From assembly GCF_002803845.1 (NCBI RefSeq), contig NZ_CP024985.1, positions 2,108,001 to 2,172,000 on the forward strand: a stretch of 64,000 nucleotides of DNA. The letters run 5' to 3'. Both the position numbers and the translations under genes were made by a program. The notes below the pieces were generated by a model. The model was given only the letters and a program-made list of their open reading frames with translations. It had not been told where the DNA came from and searched no databases. Origin of the DNA: Streptomyces lavendulae subsp. lavendulae (GTDB taxonomy: Bacteria > Actinomycetota > Actinomycetes > Streptomycetales > Streptomycetaceae). Positions 16,636 through 24,982 of this stretch are shown here, piece by piece; the stretch's first letter is position 1; every line of letters starts with the position of its first letter.

Positions 16636-17540
16636 ACCACCACGTCCTGCCACCGCTCGCCCTGGCCCTGATCACCGGTCTGGCCGTCCCCTGGCTGCTG
16701 GTCCGCGCCCGCTGGGCGCAGCAGGTGCCGCGGCTGGGACTGGCAGTGTGGATGCTGTGCGGCGCGGCCTTCGCGCTCTCCATCGCGGTCCTCCCGGCGC
16801 AGCTGCTGCTCCCCGAGGAGACCAGCCACCGTCTCGTCGACCTGCTCCTGACGCTGCACGCGCCCTCCCCCGGCCGGCTGGCGGCCGGTACGGGTCGCGA
16901 GTACCTCGCCGCCGCGGCGGCGTTCGCGGTCCTGGCGCTGCCCGGAGCCGGTTTCGTACGGGAGGTCGTACGGGCCCGGCGCGCCCGGAGCCGGCACGCC
17001 GGACTGCTGCGGCTGGTCGGCCGCTACGACGCCCGGCTGGGCGCGACCGTACTGGAGGACGCGCGCCCCGCGGTGTACTGCCTGCCGGGGCGCTCGCGCC
17101 GGGTCGTGGTCTCGTCCGGGGCGGTGGCGGTCCTGACGGAGCAGGAGCTGGCGGCGGCCCTCGCGCACGAGCGGGCCCACATCGGCGGCCGGCACCATCT
17201 GCTGGTCGCCGCGGCCGGGGCGTTCTCGGCGGTGTTCGGCCGGGTCCCGCTGGCCCGGATCGGCGGACGGACCGTACCGCTGCTGCTGGAGATGGCGGCC
17301 GACGACCGGGCGCTGCGCGGCTGTTCCCGTGACGCGCTGGCCACGGCGCTGTACGCGCTGGCGGCGGGGCGCGCGCCGCGCAGGGCGTTCGCGGCGGGCG
17401 GGCCGTCGGCGGCGGTGCGGATGCGGCGCATCCTGGCTCCCCAGCGTGCGGGGCATCCGGTGCTGCGGGGGCTGTTCGCGGTGGCCACGGCCGTGGCGGC
17501 CATCGCCCCGGCGGTCGTCGCCTGTTGCTGGACGGGCTGA
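16632..17540 (+). CDS. M56-family membrane metallopeptidase
   Basis: Protein of 302 residues with hydrophobic segments at the N-terminus (NHHVLPPLALALITGLAV), near residues 36-55, around 95 and at the C-terminus. The zinc motif is HERAH, reading as HExxH, in an EQELAAALAHERAHIGG context as in M48/M56 proteases. There is no penicillin-binding sensor domain, so this is the short actinobacterial form. Presumed role is cleavage of the BlaI-type repressor encoded just before it. Confidence 0.85.
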   Translation: MNHHVLPPLALALITGLAVPWLLVRARWAQQVPRLGLAVWMLCGAAFALSIAVLPAQLLLPEETSHRLVDLLLTLHAPSPGRLAAGTGREYLAAAAAFAVLALPGAGFVREVVRARRARSRHAGLLRLVGRYDARLGATVLEDARPAVYCLPGRSRRVVVSSGAVAVLTEQELAAALAHERAHIGGRHHLLVAAAGAFSAVFGRVPLARIGGRTVPLLLEMAADDRALRGCSRDALATALYALAAGRAPRRAFAAGGPSAAVRMRRILAPQRAGHPVLRGLFAVATAVAAIAPAVVACCWTG

Positions 17541-17595
17541 TAGCGCGGCCCCAACCCGGCTATTTACTAAGCCAATTCGTAGATTTAACCTCGCT

Positions 17596-17647
17596 CCCGA
17601 CCACTCGAATTGCCCGCTATTCTGGGCGCGTGCGGGCTCAGGACCGG
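17596..17647 (+). repeat. Right copy of 52-bp repeat, GNAT 5' region
   Basis: Matches 3005-3056 at about 48 of 52 positions. It ends 22 bp before the acetyltransferase start, so it probably carries the promoter or leader of that gene. Confidence 0.8.
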
Positions 17648-17669
17648 TACGGCGAGAGGTGCGGAACAA

Positions 17670-18149
17670 ATGCTGCTGGCTGACGTGCGGACGGCAGCGC
17701 CCGGCGACGCGACGGCGATTTCGCGGCTCCTCGCCGAAGCGATTCGCACCGCCTACGGTGAGATCCTCGGGGAAATCGGCGTCGGCCGGCTGGTGTCGGA
17801 GCATTGCGCGCTGCCCCGTATTCGAGCGGAAATTGGAATTCCCGGCGGGGCGCCCGGCTGGCTCGGCTGGCTGGTCGCCGCCGACGCGGACGGGCGCGTG
17901 GTGGGGGCGGTCTCCGGCGGGCTCCCCGTCGCCGGGCAGGGCGAGGTCTACGCCCTGTGCGCGGATCCGGCGCGGCTGCGGCAGGGCATCGGCACGGCGC
18001 TGCTGGCGGGTGCCACCGAGCGGATGCGGGAACACGGGGCGGTCGCCCAGCGGATCGGCCTGCCCGCCGAACAGGGCCCGGCGGTGGCGTTCTTCACCCA
18101 CCACGGCTTCACGGCGCTCACCCCGCTCAGGCTCGGCCGCAGCCTCTGA
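17670..18149 (+). CDS. GNAT-family N-acetyltransferase
   Basis: Protein of 159 residues with a complete GNAT layout. It has N-terminal VRTAAPGDATAISRLL, a central GRVVGAVSGG strand and acetyl-CoA loop RLRQGIGTALL (RxxGxG), then AVAFFTHHGFTAL near the end. ATG at 17670 has GAGAGG 10 bp upstream, whereas the alternative ATG at 17610 has none. Substrate unknown. Its upstream sequence is partly duplicated at the left island border. Confidence 0.85.
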   Translation: MLLADVRTAAPGDATAISRLLAEAIRTAYGEILGEIGVGRLVSEHCALPRIRAEIGIPGGAPGWLGWLVAADADGRVVGAVSGGLPVAGQGEVYALCADPARLRQGIGTALLAGATERMREHGAVAQRIGLPAEQGPAVAFFTHHGFTALTPLRLGRSL

Positions 18150-18363
18150 CGGCCGCCCGGCCCGTCCGCTGCTCCCCGCACGTCCGCCCCTCCGCGCGCG
18201 TCCGCCCGGACCGTGGCAGATCCACGCCATCGCGTGTTCACGCAGCCCTTCGCTCTGGCCCGAGTCCCCTGTCACAGGACAGGATTCGACCAGCGGCGCG
18301 GTCCCCGGCGGCACGGGAGTCCCGCCCCCGGACCGCCGGACCGAGCGAGCCCCTGGAGGAGCG

Positions 18364-19269
18364 ATGCACACCACGAGCGGCACTTCCCTGCCCGTCAGGC
18401 CGGTCGCGCCCGCCGCGTTCGCACCGGTCCCGCCGTCCGGGCGCACGGTCACACCCGCGATCACGCACCCGGCCGCGCTCACGGGCATCCCGGCCGACTT
18501 CCCGCCCGGCCTGGAATCGGTCGCGCCGGCCGACGAGGACTCCGCCTGGCTGCACGACGCGCTGCTCGGCCCGCACAGCGCGGACGTCGTCGGCTACCTG
18601 CGCCTGGCCCGGCACTGCGGCGCCCCGGTCCTGGACCTGGGGTCCGGCGCCGGGAGGCTGGCGGTGCCGCTGGCCCGTCAGGGGTTCTCCGTGGAGGCCG
18701 TGGACCGGGACCCCGCCTGCCTGGAGCGGCTGCGGACCTGGGGGGCGCGGATCGGGCCGCAGGTGTCCCGGCTGCTGGTCACCACCCGGGCCGAGCTGGC
18801 GGACCTGCGGCTGCGGCGCACGTACCGGCTGGCCCTGCTGGCCGGGACGATGGTCTCGGCCGTGGCCCCCGGCGCCCGCCCCGGGCTGCTGCGCGAGATC
18901 GCCGCGCACCTGGAGCCGGGCGGCGCGCTCGCCCTCGACTACACGGCGCACCGGATGCGGGACCTGGCGCGGGAGCCGCGGCGCGCGTACGCGTTCCAGG
19001 TGCCCCGGTTCGACGGGGTCGAGGAGTGGGCCGCGGCCCGGCAGGTCTTCGACCTGGACGGCATGAGCGAGCACATCACCTACCACTGCGTGCGCACCGG
19101 CAGGCTGAGTACGGAGCGGACGGTGCGCAGCACCCGCAAGTGGATCGTCGACCCGGAGCGGCTCGACGCCGAACTGCGGGCGGCGGGGCTGCGCGTGGAG
19201 CGCAGGCGGCGCCACCGCCTCGACGAGCGGACCGAGAGCGTCCTGCTCGTCTGCCGCGCCGACGGCTGA
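18364..19269 (+). CDS. Class I SAM-dependent methyltransferase
   Basis: Protein of 301 residues. Motif I is VLDLGSGAGRLAVPLA, followed by the acidic VEAVDRDPACL and GGALALDYT post-motifs. The first about 60 residues are Pro/Ala/Thr-rich and look flexible. Start ATG follows GGAGGAGCG. The C-terminal RKWIVDPERLDAELRAAGL is the usual closing region. It is monocistronic between the GNAT and Fur-family genes, and neither neighbour hints at the substrate. Confidence 0.82.
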   Translation: MHTTSGTSLPVRPVAPAAFAPVPPSGRTVTPAITHPAALTGIPADFPPGLESVAPADEDSAWLHDALLGPHSADVVGYLRLARHCGAPVLDLGSGAGRLAVPLARQGFSVEAVDRDPACLERLRTWGARIGPQVSRLLVTTRAELADLRLRRTYRLALLAGTMVSAVAPGARPGLLREIAAHLEPGGALALDYTAHRMRDLAREPRRAYAFQVPRFDGVEEWAAARQVFDLDGMSEHITYHCVRTGRLSTERTVRSTRKWIVDPERLDAELRAAGLRVERRRRHRLDERTESVLLVCRADG

Positions 19270-19365
19270 CCGGCACCGCCCCGGGCCCCTGCCCTCCCCT
19301 CCCCCGCCATCCGCTCCGGAGGGCGGCCAAGAGGTACGATGCCCCCAAAGGTTTGATCGGACCAG

Positions 19366-19827
19366 ATGGCGGAGAGTGGCGGAGTGGGGGCTGTCGTGCA
19401 GGAGCCGACCGGACGCGAGGCGGTGATCCAGCGCCTGCGCGACGTGGGCCTGCGCGTCACGGGGCCGCGCCTCGAAGTGCTCCAGGTCCTGGCGGCGGGC
19501 GGCCACATGGACGTCGAGTCGATCACGGCCGCCGCCCGCGAGCGGCTCGGGACGCTGACCAGCCAGGCCGTCTACGAGATGCTGCGCCACTTCCTGGAGA
19601 CGGGCCTGGCGACGAAGTTCGACCGCCCCTCGCTGCCCGCCGTCTTCGAGATCGCGGGCCCGCCCCATCAGCACGCCCTGTGCATGTGCTGCGGCCGGGT
19701 GGAGAACGTCGCGGCCGAGGTGCCGGAGCCCGCCGACCCCGCACTGCGCTCCTGGCGGATGGGCGAGGGCGCGGAGATCATCTTCAGGGGGCTGTGCCCC
19801 GACTGCCTCCGGGCGGAAGAGGCCTAG
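19366..19827 (+). CDS. Fur-family metal-dependent regulator
   Basis: Protein of 153 residues (or 143 if GTG 19396 is the start; that site has GGAG nearby and fits family length better). The winged helix is RVTGPRLEVLQVLAAGGHMDVE...TLTSQAVYEMLRHFLETGL. The metal region HQHALCMCCGRVENV and CPDC give two CxxC-type pairs for structural zinc, as in PerR/FurA/CatR-like proteins. A TACGAT -10-like element lies at 19335-19340. It has no catalase or peroxidase neighbour, so its target is not evident. Confidence 0.85.
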   Translation: MAESGGVGAVVQEPTGREAVIQRLRDVGLRVTGPRLEVLQVLAAGGHMDVESITAAARERLGTLTSQAVYEMLRHFLETGLATKFDRPSLPAVFEIAGPPHQHALCMCCGRVENVAAEVPEPADPALRSWRMGEGAEIIFRGLCPDCLRAEEA

Positions 19828-19847
19828 GCCGTTCTTCGGCTTCCCCG

Positions 19848-19985
19848 TTATGTCCCGTCGGCGGCGGAGTGGGAGGCCGCGCGGTAGCAGCGGGAGCAGA
19901 CGCAGAAGTCGAGCGTCGGCCTTCCCCCCGGGGCGGTCGTGCGGGCGAAGGCCGGCCCGTTCGGAGGCGGCGGGCGCGGAGACAT
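19848..19985 (-). CDS. Possible small Cys-rich protein (45 residues)
   Basis: Opposite-strand frame convergent with the Fur-family gene. It encodes a Pro-rich N-terminus and then PTLDFCVCSRCYRAA, a CxCxxC arrangement that could bind a metal. The ribosome-binding site is weak (GGAG 3 bp from ATG). The sequence is compact and unlike random antisense translation, which in this DNA is usually Arg/Pro/Gly-rich without clustered cysteines. Not recognised; it may be spurious. Confidence 0.3.
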   Translation of the reverse strand: MSPRPPPPNGPAFARTTAPGGRPTLDFCVCSRCYRAASHSAADGT

Positions 19986-20102
19986 GCACTCCGGAGGGCC
20001 CCTGTGACCCCCGTCACATCCGAAACGCGGGGGCACGGGCCCTCCCCCCGGCATGTGCCAAAGTGTGACTGTCGATTCGTAAGAAGAGGGGGTCGCTTCG
20101 CG

Positions 20103-21155
20103 ATGGCAACGGGCGACGGCAGGGACGGCATCCAGTCCGCCGACAGGGTGCTGGCTCTCTATCAGGAGCTGCGCCTGCGCGGGGTGTCCCACCTCTCCGA
20201 GGTCTTCCGGGAACTCGGCCTGGCTCCCGAGGAATCCGAGAAGTGGAGCGCGGAACTCGCCGCCCTCGGCCTGATCGTACCGACGGGCACCACCCACGCC
20301 ACCCGCGACGACCTCCAGTCGGGCGCGTGGCAGCCGGGCCCCGACGCGGTCGCCGTCGTCGATCCGGAGATCGCCCTGCTGAGGATGCTCCAGGGCGAGC
20401 GCGAGCGGCTGCGCGAGCACCTGGACCAGTCCGACCGCGCGTACAGCGCGCTGGAGACCCTGGTCGGACGGTTCCTGCGCCCCGGATCGCTGAACGGTTC
20501 CGAGGTCGAGGTGGAGATTCTCGACGACTACGGGCGGATCCAGCAGGTGCTGGAGGACATCACCGACGTCATCCGGCACGATCTGACGTCCATGCACGTG
20601 ACGGCCCTGGTCCGGGAGGTCGCGGACCGGGTGCTCAGCCGCGACCGCCGGCAGATCGACAACGGGGTGCGCATCCGCGCCATCTACCACCAGCGGATCA
20701 CCACCTCGCCGGAGGCGGTGGAGATGCTCCGCCGCCGCGTCGAGGCCGGTGTCGAGATCAGGCTCTCCCCCGCCGTCCCGATGAACATGATCATCGCGGA
20801 CCAGCAGTTCGCCGTGCTGCCCGTACATCCCGACGACCGTGCGGCCGGTGCGATCCTGGCCCGTGGGCCCGCGCTGGTCCGTTCCTATCTGGCGCTGTAC
20901 GAGCACTGCTGGCACGCCGCGACCCCGTACGGCGACGACGTCGCACCGGAACTCGGCGGAGACGGGCTGTCCGAGCAGCAGCGGGCCGCGCTGAAAATGC
21001 TCGCCTCCGGCATGAAGGACGAGAAGGTCGCCCGCAATCTGGGCGTGTCCCTGCGGACGGTGAGCCGCATGCTGTCCGAACTGATGCAGGAAATGGGCGC
21101 GTCGAGCCGCTTCGAGGCCGGCGTGCGCGCACAGCGGCTCGGCTGGCTCGACTGA
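20103..21155 (+). CDS. LuxR-type regulator with TrmB-like N-terminus
   Basis: Protein of 350 residues. The N-terminal about 70 residues look like a TrmB-type helix-turn-helix for partner or dimer contacts. A coiled stretch (EIALLRMLQGERERLREHLDQ region) follows, and then a middle domain similar to the phospholipase-D-like fold of such regulators. The C-terminal LuxR HTH comprises LSEQQRAALKMLASGMKDEKVA and SLRTVSRMLSELM. No response-regulator receiver is present. Members of this class in streptomycetes often flank small-peptide or natural-product genes. A 41-residue peptide gene lies convergent to it 110 bp downstream. Confidence 0.85.
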   Translation: MATGDGRDGIQSADRVLALYQELRLRGVSHLSEVFRELGLAPEESEKWSAELAALGLIVPTGTTHATRDDLQSGAWQPGPDAVAVVDPEIALLRMLQGERERLREHLDQSDRAYSALETLVGRFLRPGSLNGSEVEVEILDDYGRIQQVLEDITDVIRHDLTSMHVTALVREVADRVLSRDRRQIDNGVRIRAIYHQRITTSPEAVEMLRRRVEAGVEIRLSPAVPMNMIIADQQFAVLPVHPDDRAAGAILARGPALVRSYLALYEHCWHAATPYGDDVAPELGGDGLSEQQRAALKMLASGMKDEKVARNLGVSLRTVSRMLSELMQEMGASSRFEAGVRAQRLGWLD

Positions 21156-21194
21156 CCCGAAATACCGCCGCAATACGCCGCGACACCCCGGGGG

Positions 21195-21235
21195 CCGGAG
21201 AACGGAAAAGGCCCCGCGGTCGCCCGGGGGCGATC
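21195..21235 (-). terminator. Possible terminator of the NGWD peptide gene
   Basis: Read on the minus strand, a GCCCC...GGGGC stem is followed by CTTTTCC, within 75 bp of the peptide stop codon. The stem is short, so the call is tentative. Confidence 0.4.
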
Positions 21236-21265
21236 ACGAGGCTTCGCCGTGCGGCGGCGGTACCG

Positions 21266-21391
21266 TCAGTCCCAGCCGTTGTCGGCGGTCCGGACGGCCG
21301 ACACGGCGGCGACCGCCGCGGTACAGCGGGGGCGGACGGTGACCGCGGGGCGGGCGGTGACGGGCGTTCCGGTGGCGTGCGCAGCGGACAT
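21266..21391 (-). CDS. 41-residue peptide ending in NGWD, candidate signal or RiPP precursor
   Basis: ATG lies 5 bp after GGAGG on the minus strand, a better ribosome-binding site than most large genes here. The peptide is Ala/Val/Thr-rich (MSAAHATGTPVTARP at the start) with one cysteine (Cys23), and it ends SAVRTADNGWD. There is no signal peptide. The variable, bland leader and sharply different aromatic/acidic tail resemble precursor or signalling peptides. It is convergent with the LuxR-type gene and precedes the mycothiol-like trio. A different small gene at 54013 also ends in N-x-W-D. Function is unknown. Confidence 0.6.
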   Translation of the reverse strand: MSAAHATGTPVTARPAVTVRPRCTAAVAAVSAVRTADNGWD

Positions 21392-21589
21392 GATTTCCTC
21401 CAGGAATTCAGAACGTCAATTCCGTCTCCGGGGATCCGTGCCGTCGGTATTCCTTCGAAGACATCTCCATTGTCCTACGGAATCCCCGGCCGGCCCGGAT
21501 TCCTGTAGCGCCTCTGAGGCGGAACTGAAGTCCGGAGCACCGGAATTCCGGGCGGAGTTCATACAGACGTTACGCTTGCGCACCTTTGG

Positions 21590-22924
21590 TCAGCCCAAAA
21601 GAGCTGTTAGGGTGGGCTTCCGGCCTTCTCGGCCCTCCAGGAGAGAGGCGCCGGCGAGGCAGGAGCGTGCCGTCGCTCCTGCCTCACCCGTATCCGCCGC
21701 CCCCCGCTCCTCGCGCAGTACGTCCCGGTACACCTCCAGCGTCCGGGCCGCCGCGGCCCGCCAGCTCATCGCCCGCGCGTGCCGCACCGCCGCCTCCCCC
21801 ATCGCCGCGCCCGCGGCCGGGTGTTCGGCGAACCAGCGCAGCCAACGGGCGTACTCCACCGGGTCGTTGCCGTGCACCAGCACGCCCGTCACCCGGTCCC
21901 GTACGGCGGTCGGCAGTCCGCCGACCGCCGAGGCCAGGACCGGGGTCCCGCACGCCTGGGCCTCCAGCGCGACCAGCCCGAAGGACTCGCTGCGGGAGGG
22001 GACCAGCAGGACGTCCGCCGCGCGGTACCAGTCGGCCAACTCCCGCTGCGGCACAGGAGGGTGGTGCCGAAGGACGTCCGACACCCCCAGCTCCCGGGCC
22101 AGTTCCCGGGCGTCACCGCGCGGCCCGGCGCCCGAGTCCCCGCCCACCACCGCGACGAGGGTCCGCTCGCGCAGCCCCGGCGCGTCCGCCAGCAGGCGGG
22201 CGATCGCGCGCACCATCACGTCGGGCCCCTTGAGGGGCTGGATCCGGCCCGCGTACAGCGGGACGAACGCGTCGGCGGGCAGACCGAGCCGGGCCCGCGC
22301 CGCCGCCCGGCCCCGGCCGGGGGCGAACGTGCGCAGGTCGACGCCGGGCCGGACGATCTCCGTGCGGCTCGCCCGCGCCCCGTACAACTCCCGCATTGCC
22401 CGCGCCTCGTCGCCCGTGTTCACGATCAGCCGGTCGGCGGAGCCGACCACCTGGTGCTCGCCGAGGACGCGCAGCTCCGGCTCGGGGGTGTCACCGTCGG
22501 CGAGGGCCGCGTTCTTGACCCGGGCCAGGGTGTGGGCGGTGTGCACGAGCGGGATCCGCCAGCCGGCGGCGGCGATGCGGCCCGCCTGGCCGGAGAGCCA
22601 GTAGTGCGAGTGGACCAGGTCGTAGCGCCGCTCCTCCTTGAGGAGCGCCAGCGAGAACGGCACCACGAGGGCGGGCATGTCCTCCTTGGCCAGCGCCGCG
22701 CGCGGACCCGCCTCCAGGTGGCGCACCCGGACCCCGGGGGCGAGGAGGTCCCGGGGCGGGCGGGCCTCGCCCCGGCAGCGGGTGAACAGGTCGACCTCGA
22801 CGCCCTGTTCGGCGAGCGCGCGGGAGAGCTGGACCATGTAGACGTTCATGCCGCCCGCGTCCCCGGTGCCGGGCTGGTGCAGCGGCGAGGTGTGGACGCT
22901 GAGCATGGCGACTCGCAGGGACAC
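21590..22924 (-). CDS. MshA-like GT4 glycosyltransferase
   Basis: Protein of 444 residues closely patterned on MshA, the GlcNAc-inositol-phosphate synthase of mycothiol biosynthesis. The MshA motifs seen are MLSVHTSPLHQPGTGDAGG followed by MNVY, HSHYWLSGQ, LADGDTPEPE, YAGRIQPLKGPD, and the GT4 nucleotide-sugar site SESFGLVALEAQACGTPVLAS. A streptomycete normally has a housekeeping mshA elsewhere, so this is probably a paralogue (inference, since the rest of the genome is not seen). It is 148 bp downstream of the MetRS-like gene on the same strand and near a PIG-L deacetylase. Confidence 0.85.
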   Translation of the reverse strand: MSLRVAMLSVHTSPLHQPGTGDAGGMNVYMVQLSRALAEQGVEVDLFTRCRGEARPPRDLLAPGVRVRHLEAGPRAALAKEDMPALVVPFSLALLKEERRYDLVHSHYWLSGQAGRIAAAGWRIPLVHTAHTLARVKNAALADGDTPEPELRVLGEHQVVGSADRLIVNTGDEARAMRELYGARASRTEIVRPGVDLRTFAPGRGRAAARARLGLPADAFVPLYAGRIQPLKGPDVMVRAIARLLADAPGLRERTLVAVVGGDSGAGPRGDARELARELGVSDVLRHHPPVPQRELADWYRAADVLLVPSRSESFGLVALEAQACGTPVLASAVGGLPTAVRDRVTGVLVHGNDPVEYARWLRWFAEHPAAGAAMGEAAVRHARAMSWRAAAARTLEVYRDVLREERGAADTGEAGATARSCLAGASLLEGREGRKPTLTALLG

Positions 22925-23072
22925 GTGGGGCTCCTACGGGGAAGGGCCGCGTGCGCCCGCCGCCACCGGGCGACCGGCGCGCGGTCACGCGGCGAAGGAG
23001 GGTTGCTGTCGTGGTGCGGTCGTACGGCGGCGGGCCTCGTCCCGGGCCGGGCGGCCGGACGGGCGGTGCCGG

Positions 23073-24647
23073 TCAGAAGCCGAACACCGGGCCCGAGGGC
23101 GGGGCCAGCCGGGTGCCCGGCGCGGGCGGGGTGAGCACCTCGGACCGGACCGGGCCCCCCGCGTGCGTCCGCAGGGCCGCGGCGAGCCGGTCGGCGCCCT
23201 CCGGCATCACCGGGCGGGCCCAGGCGGCGAGCGCGCGGGCCACGGCCAGCTGGGCCGCGAGCACCGGCAGGTACCGGCCGTCGGCGGCGGGGCGGTGCGC
23301 CTCGTGCGCGTTGACGTGGCCGAAGTCGGACACCGACCGCACCATCTCGTCGAGCAGCGCGACCGCCCTGCGGGGGTCGAAGGCCTCCGGCGAGTAGGCC
23401 TCCCGCAGGTCCTCCAGCCCGCGCAGCAGCCTGCGTTCCAGCACCTGCCAGCCGGTGCCGCCGGGCAGCGCCTCCGGCACACGCCCGGAGCTCTGCTCGC
23501 GCACGGCGGTGAACAGCCGGGACAGCCAGCTGTTCCAGCTCTCGTCCAGTTCGCGGCGGGCGGCCGCGAGCCGGTCCGGGTCGAAGGCGGTGCGGCGGCC
23601 CAGCGGCCGGGCCTCAAGGACGTGCCGGCGCAGGGTGTCCGACCCGTACTCGGTGATCAGGTCCAGCGCCCAGGCCTTCCGGCCGGTGCCCCAGACCAGC
23701 GCCTCGTCCTCGATGACGTACGCCTCGTTCACGCAGAAGTGCTGCGGCAGCTTGACGCCCCGGGCGAACAGCAGGACCGGCAGCAGGACGGCGTGGCAGA
23801 AGGCGTGGCCGAAGCCGCAGAAGTGGATGGCCCGCTCGGGCAGCGGGCGCTCGCCGTGACCGAACAGCTGCATCGCGGCGGCCTCGAAGCAGCCGTCGAT
23901 ACGGTGTTCGGGGAATCCGTCCACCGGTACGGGCAGCCCCCACTCGGCGGGGTGGGCCACCGCGATGTCCGGCAGCCCGTCCTCGACGAGCGACTCGCAC
24001 AGTGCGGCCAGGCGCGGCGGCAGCCCGGTGGCGGCCCAGTACTCGGCGAGGGCCTCGCGGTGCGGCTCCAGCGGGATGTACAGGCGCCGGCAGCGCTTCG
24101 GCACGGCCGGGGTGCCGCACTGTGCGCAGTGCGCACCCAGCAGGTCCCCGCCGTCGTTGGGGCGGGCGCACTCGTGGCACATGCCGCCGTCGCTGACGGC
24201 CGCGCAGTGCGGGCAGGAGCCGGTGACGTGCGCTCCGTGGAGAAAACGCCCGCAGGGTTCGCACCAGGGGGTGAGGCGGGTGCGGGCGGCGATGACCCCG
24301 TCCGCGTACAGCCGCCGGAAGAGGTCGCCCAGCCAGCGCGCGTAGCCCCGGTCCTGGCGCGGACGGACGATGTGGTCGAACTCGACTCCCGAGCGCAGCC
24401 AGTCCGCCGTGATCGCGGCGCGGTACCCCTCGGCCACCTCCTCCGGCTTGCGGCCGGCGCGCAGCGCCCGGACGTGGACGGAGCTGGTGTGGTCGGCGGT
24501 ACCAGTGGTGAACAGGACGGGTTCGCCCTCGGCCCTGAGGTACCGGGACAGCACGTCCGCCGCGACGTACGGTCCGGCGAGGTGGCCGACGTGAAGTTCG
24601 CCGTGGGTGGCCGGCGGGGTCGCGGTGATCCAGACGGGGGTGCTCAT
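23073..24647 (-). CDS. MetRS-like class I ligase lacking the KMSKS motif
   Basis: Protein of 524 residues with the methionyl-tRNA synthetase layout. HVGH (19-22) is the HIGH motif. Four CxxC knuckles (CEPC, CPHC, CHEC, CAQC) sit in the connective-peptide zinc domain, and a helical anticodon-domain-like end is present. Where MetRS has KMSKSRGN this protein reads VWGTGRKA, so the canonical ATP-binding loop is gone. Such paralogues usually ligate an amino acid to something other than tRNA, as CysRS-derived MshC does. Start chosen from AAGGAGGT at ideal spacing. The gene order MetRS-like then MshA-like suggests a shared pathway. Confidence 0.85.
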   Translation of the reverse strand: MSTPVWITATPPATHGELHVGHLAGPYVAADVLSRYLRAEGEPVLFTTGTADHTSSVHVRALRAGRKPEEVAEGYRAAITADWLRSGVEFDHIVRPRQDRGYARWLGDLFRRLYADGVIAARTRLTPWCEPCGRFLHGAHVTGSCPHCAAVSDGGMCHECARPNDGGDLLGAHCAQCGTPAVPKRCRRLYIPLEPHREALAEYWAATGLPPRLAALCESLVEDGLPDIAVAHPAEWGLPVPVDGFPEHRIDGCFEAAAMQLFGHGERPLPERAIHFCGFGHAFCHAVLLPVLLFARGVKLPQHFCVNEAYVIEDEALVWGTGRKAWALDLITEYGSDTLRRHVLEARPLGRRTAFDPDRLAAARRELDESWNSWLSRLFTAVREQSSGRVPEALPGGTGWQVLERRLLRGLEDLREAYSPEAFDPRRAVALLDEMVRSVSDFGHVNAHEAHRPAADGRYLPVLAAQLAVARALAAWARPVMPEGADRLAAALRTHAGGPVRSEVLTPPAPGTRLAPPSGPVFGF

Positions 24648-24982
24648 GGGACCTCCTTGACGCTGAGGTGCGCAGTACGCAGCGAGGCTCGGAACGGAAG
24701 GGGCGTGACCCCTCCCCGCTCCGCACGGCGCACGAGGGGCGGCGGAAGCGGAGGAGAACGGGGTGCCCACCTCAGGGTGACAGAGAAACGAACCGCGCGG
24801 TCTGGTATCGGCTTGCGCGTTCACGCCGTTGCGCGGACACGCCAGACGGGCGGGCGGGCGGGCGGCCGGGCGGGCGGCCGGGCGGGCCCCGCCGGACCGG
24901 CGCGTGGCGTACTCGCGACATGACGCCTGTACGCCAAAGGGGCCGCCTTGCGGCCCACGGCCGCGCCCAACAGGCTGACGCC
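24648..24982. promoter_or_regulatory. Divergent intergenic region between MetRS-like and PIG-L genes
   Basis: 335 bp containing start-side sequences of two divergent genes. It holds a G/C-only tandem stretch (see 24849-24888) but no clear operator or riboswitch by eye. Both promoters must lie here, and shared control of the two genes is plausible. Confidence 0.4.
24849..24888. repeat. GGGC/GGCC tandem repeat
   Basis: About 40 bp of GGGCGGGCGGGC interleaved with GGCC units, in the divergent promoter region. Length-variable tracts of this kind can alter promoter spacing. No coding meaning. Confidence 0.7.

Noticed and set aside
24849..24888. CRISPR or iteron array
   Set aside because: Simple G/C tandem units with no spacers; low-complexity sequence only.
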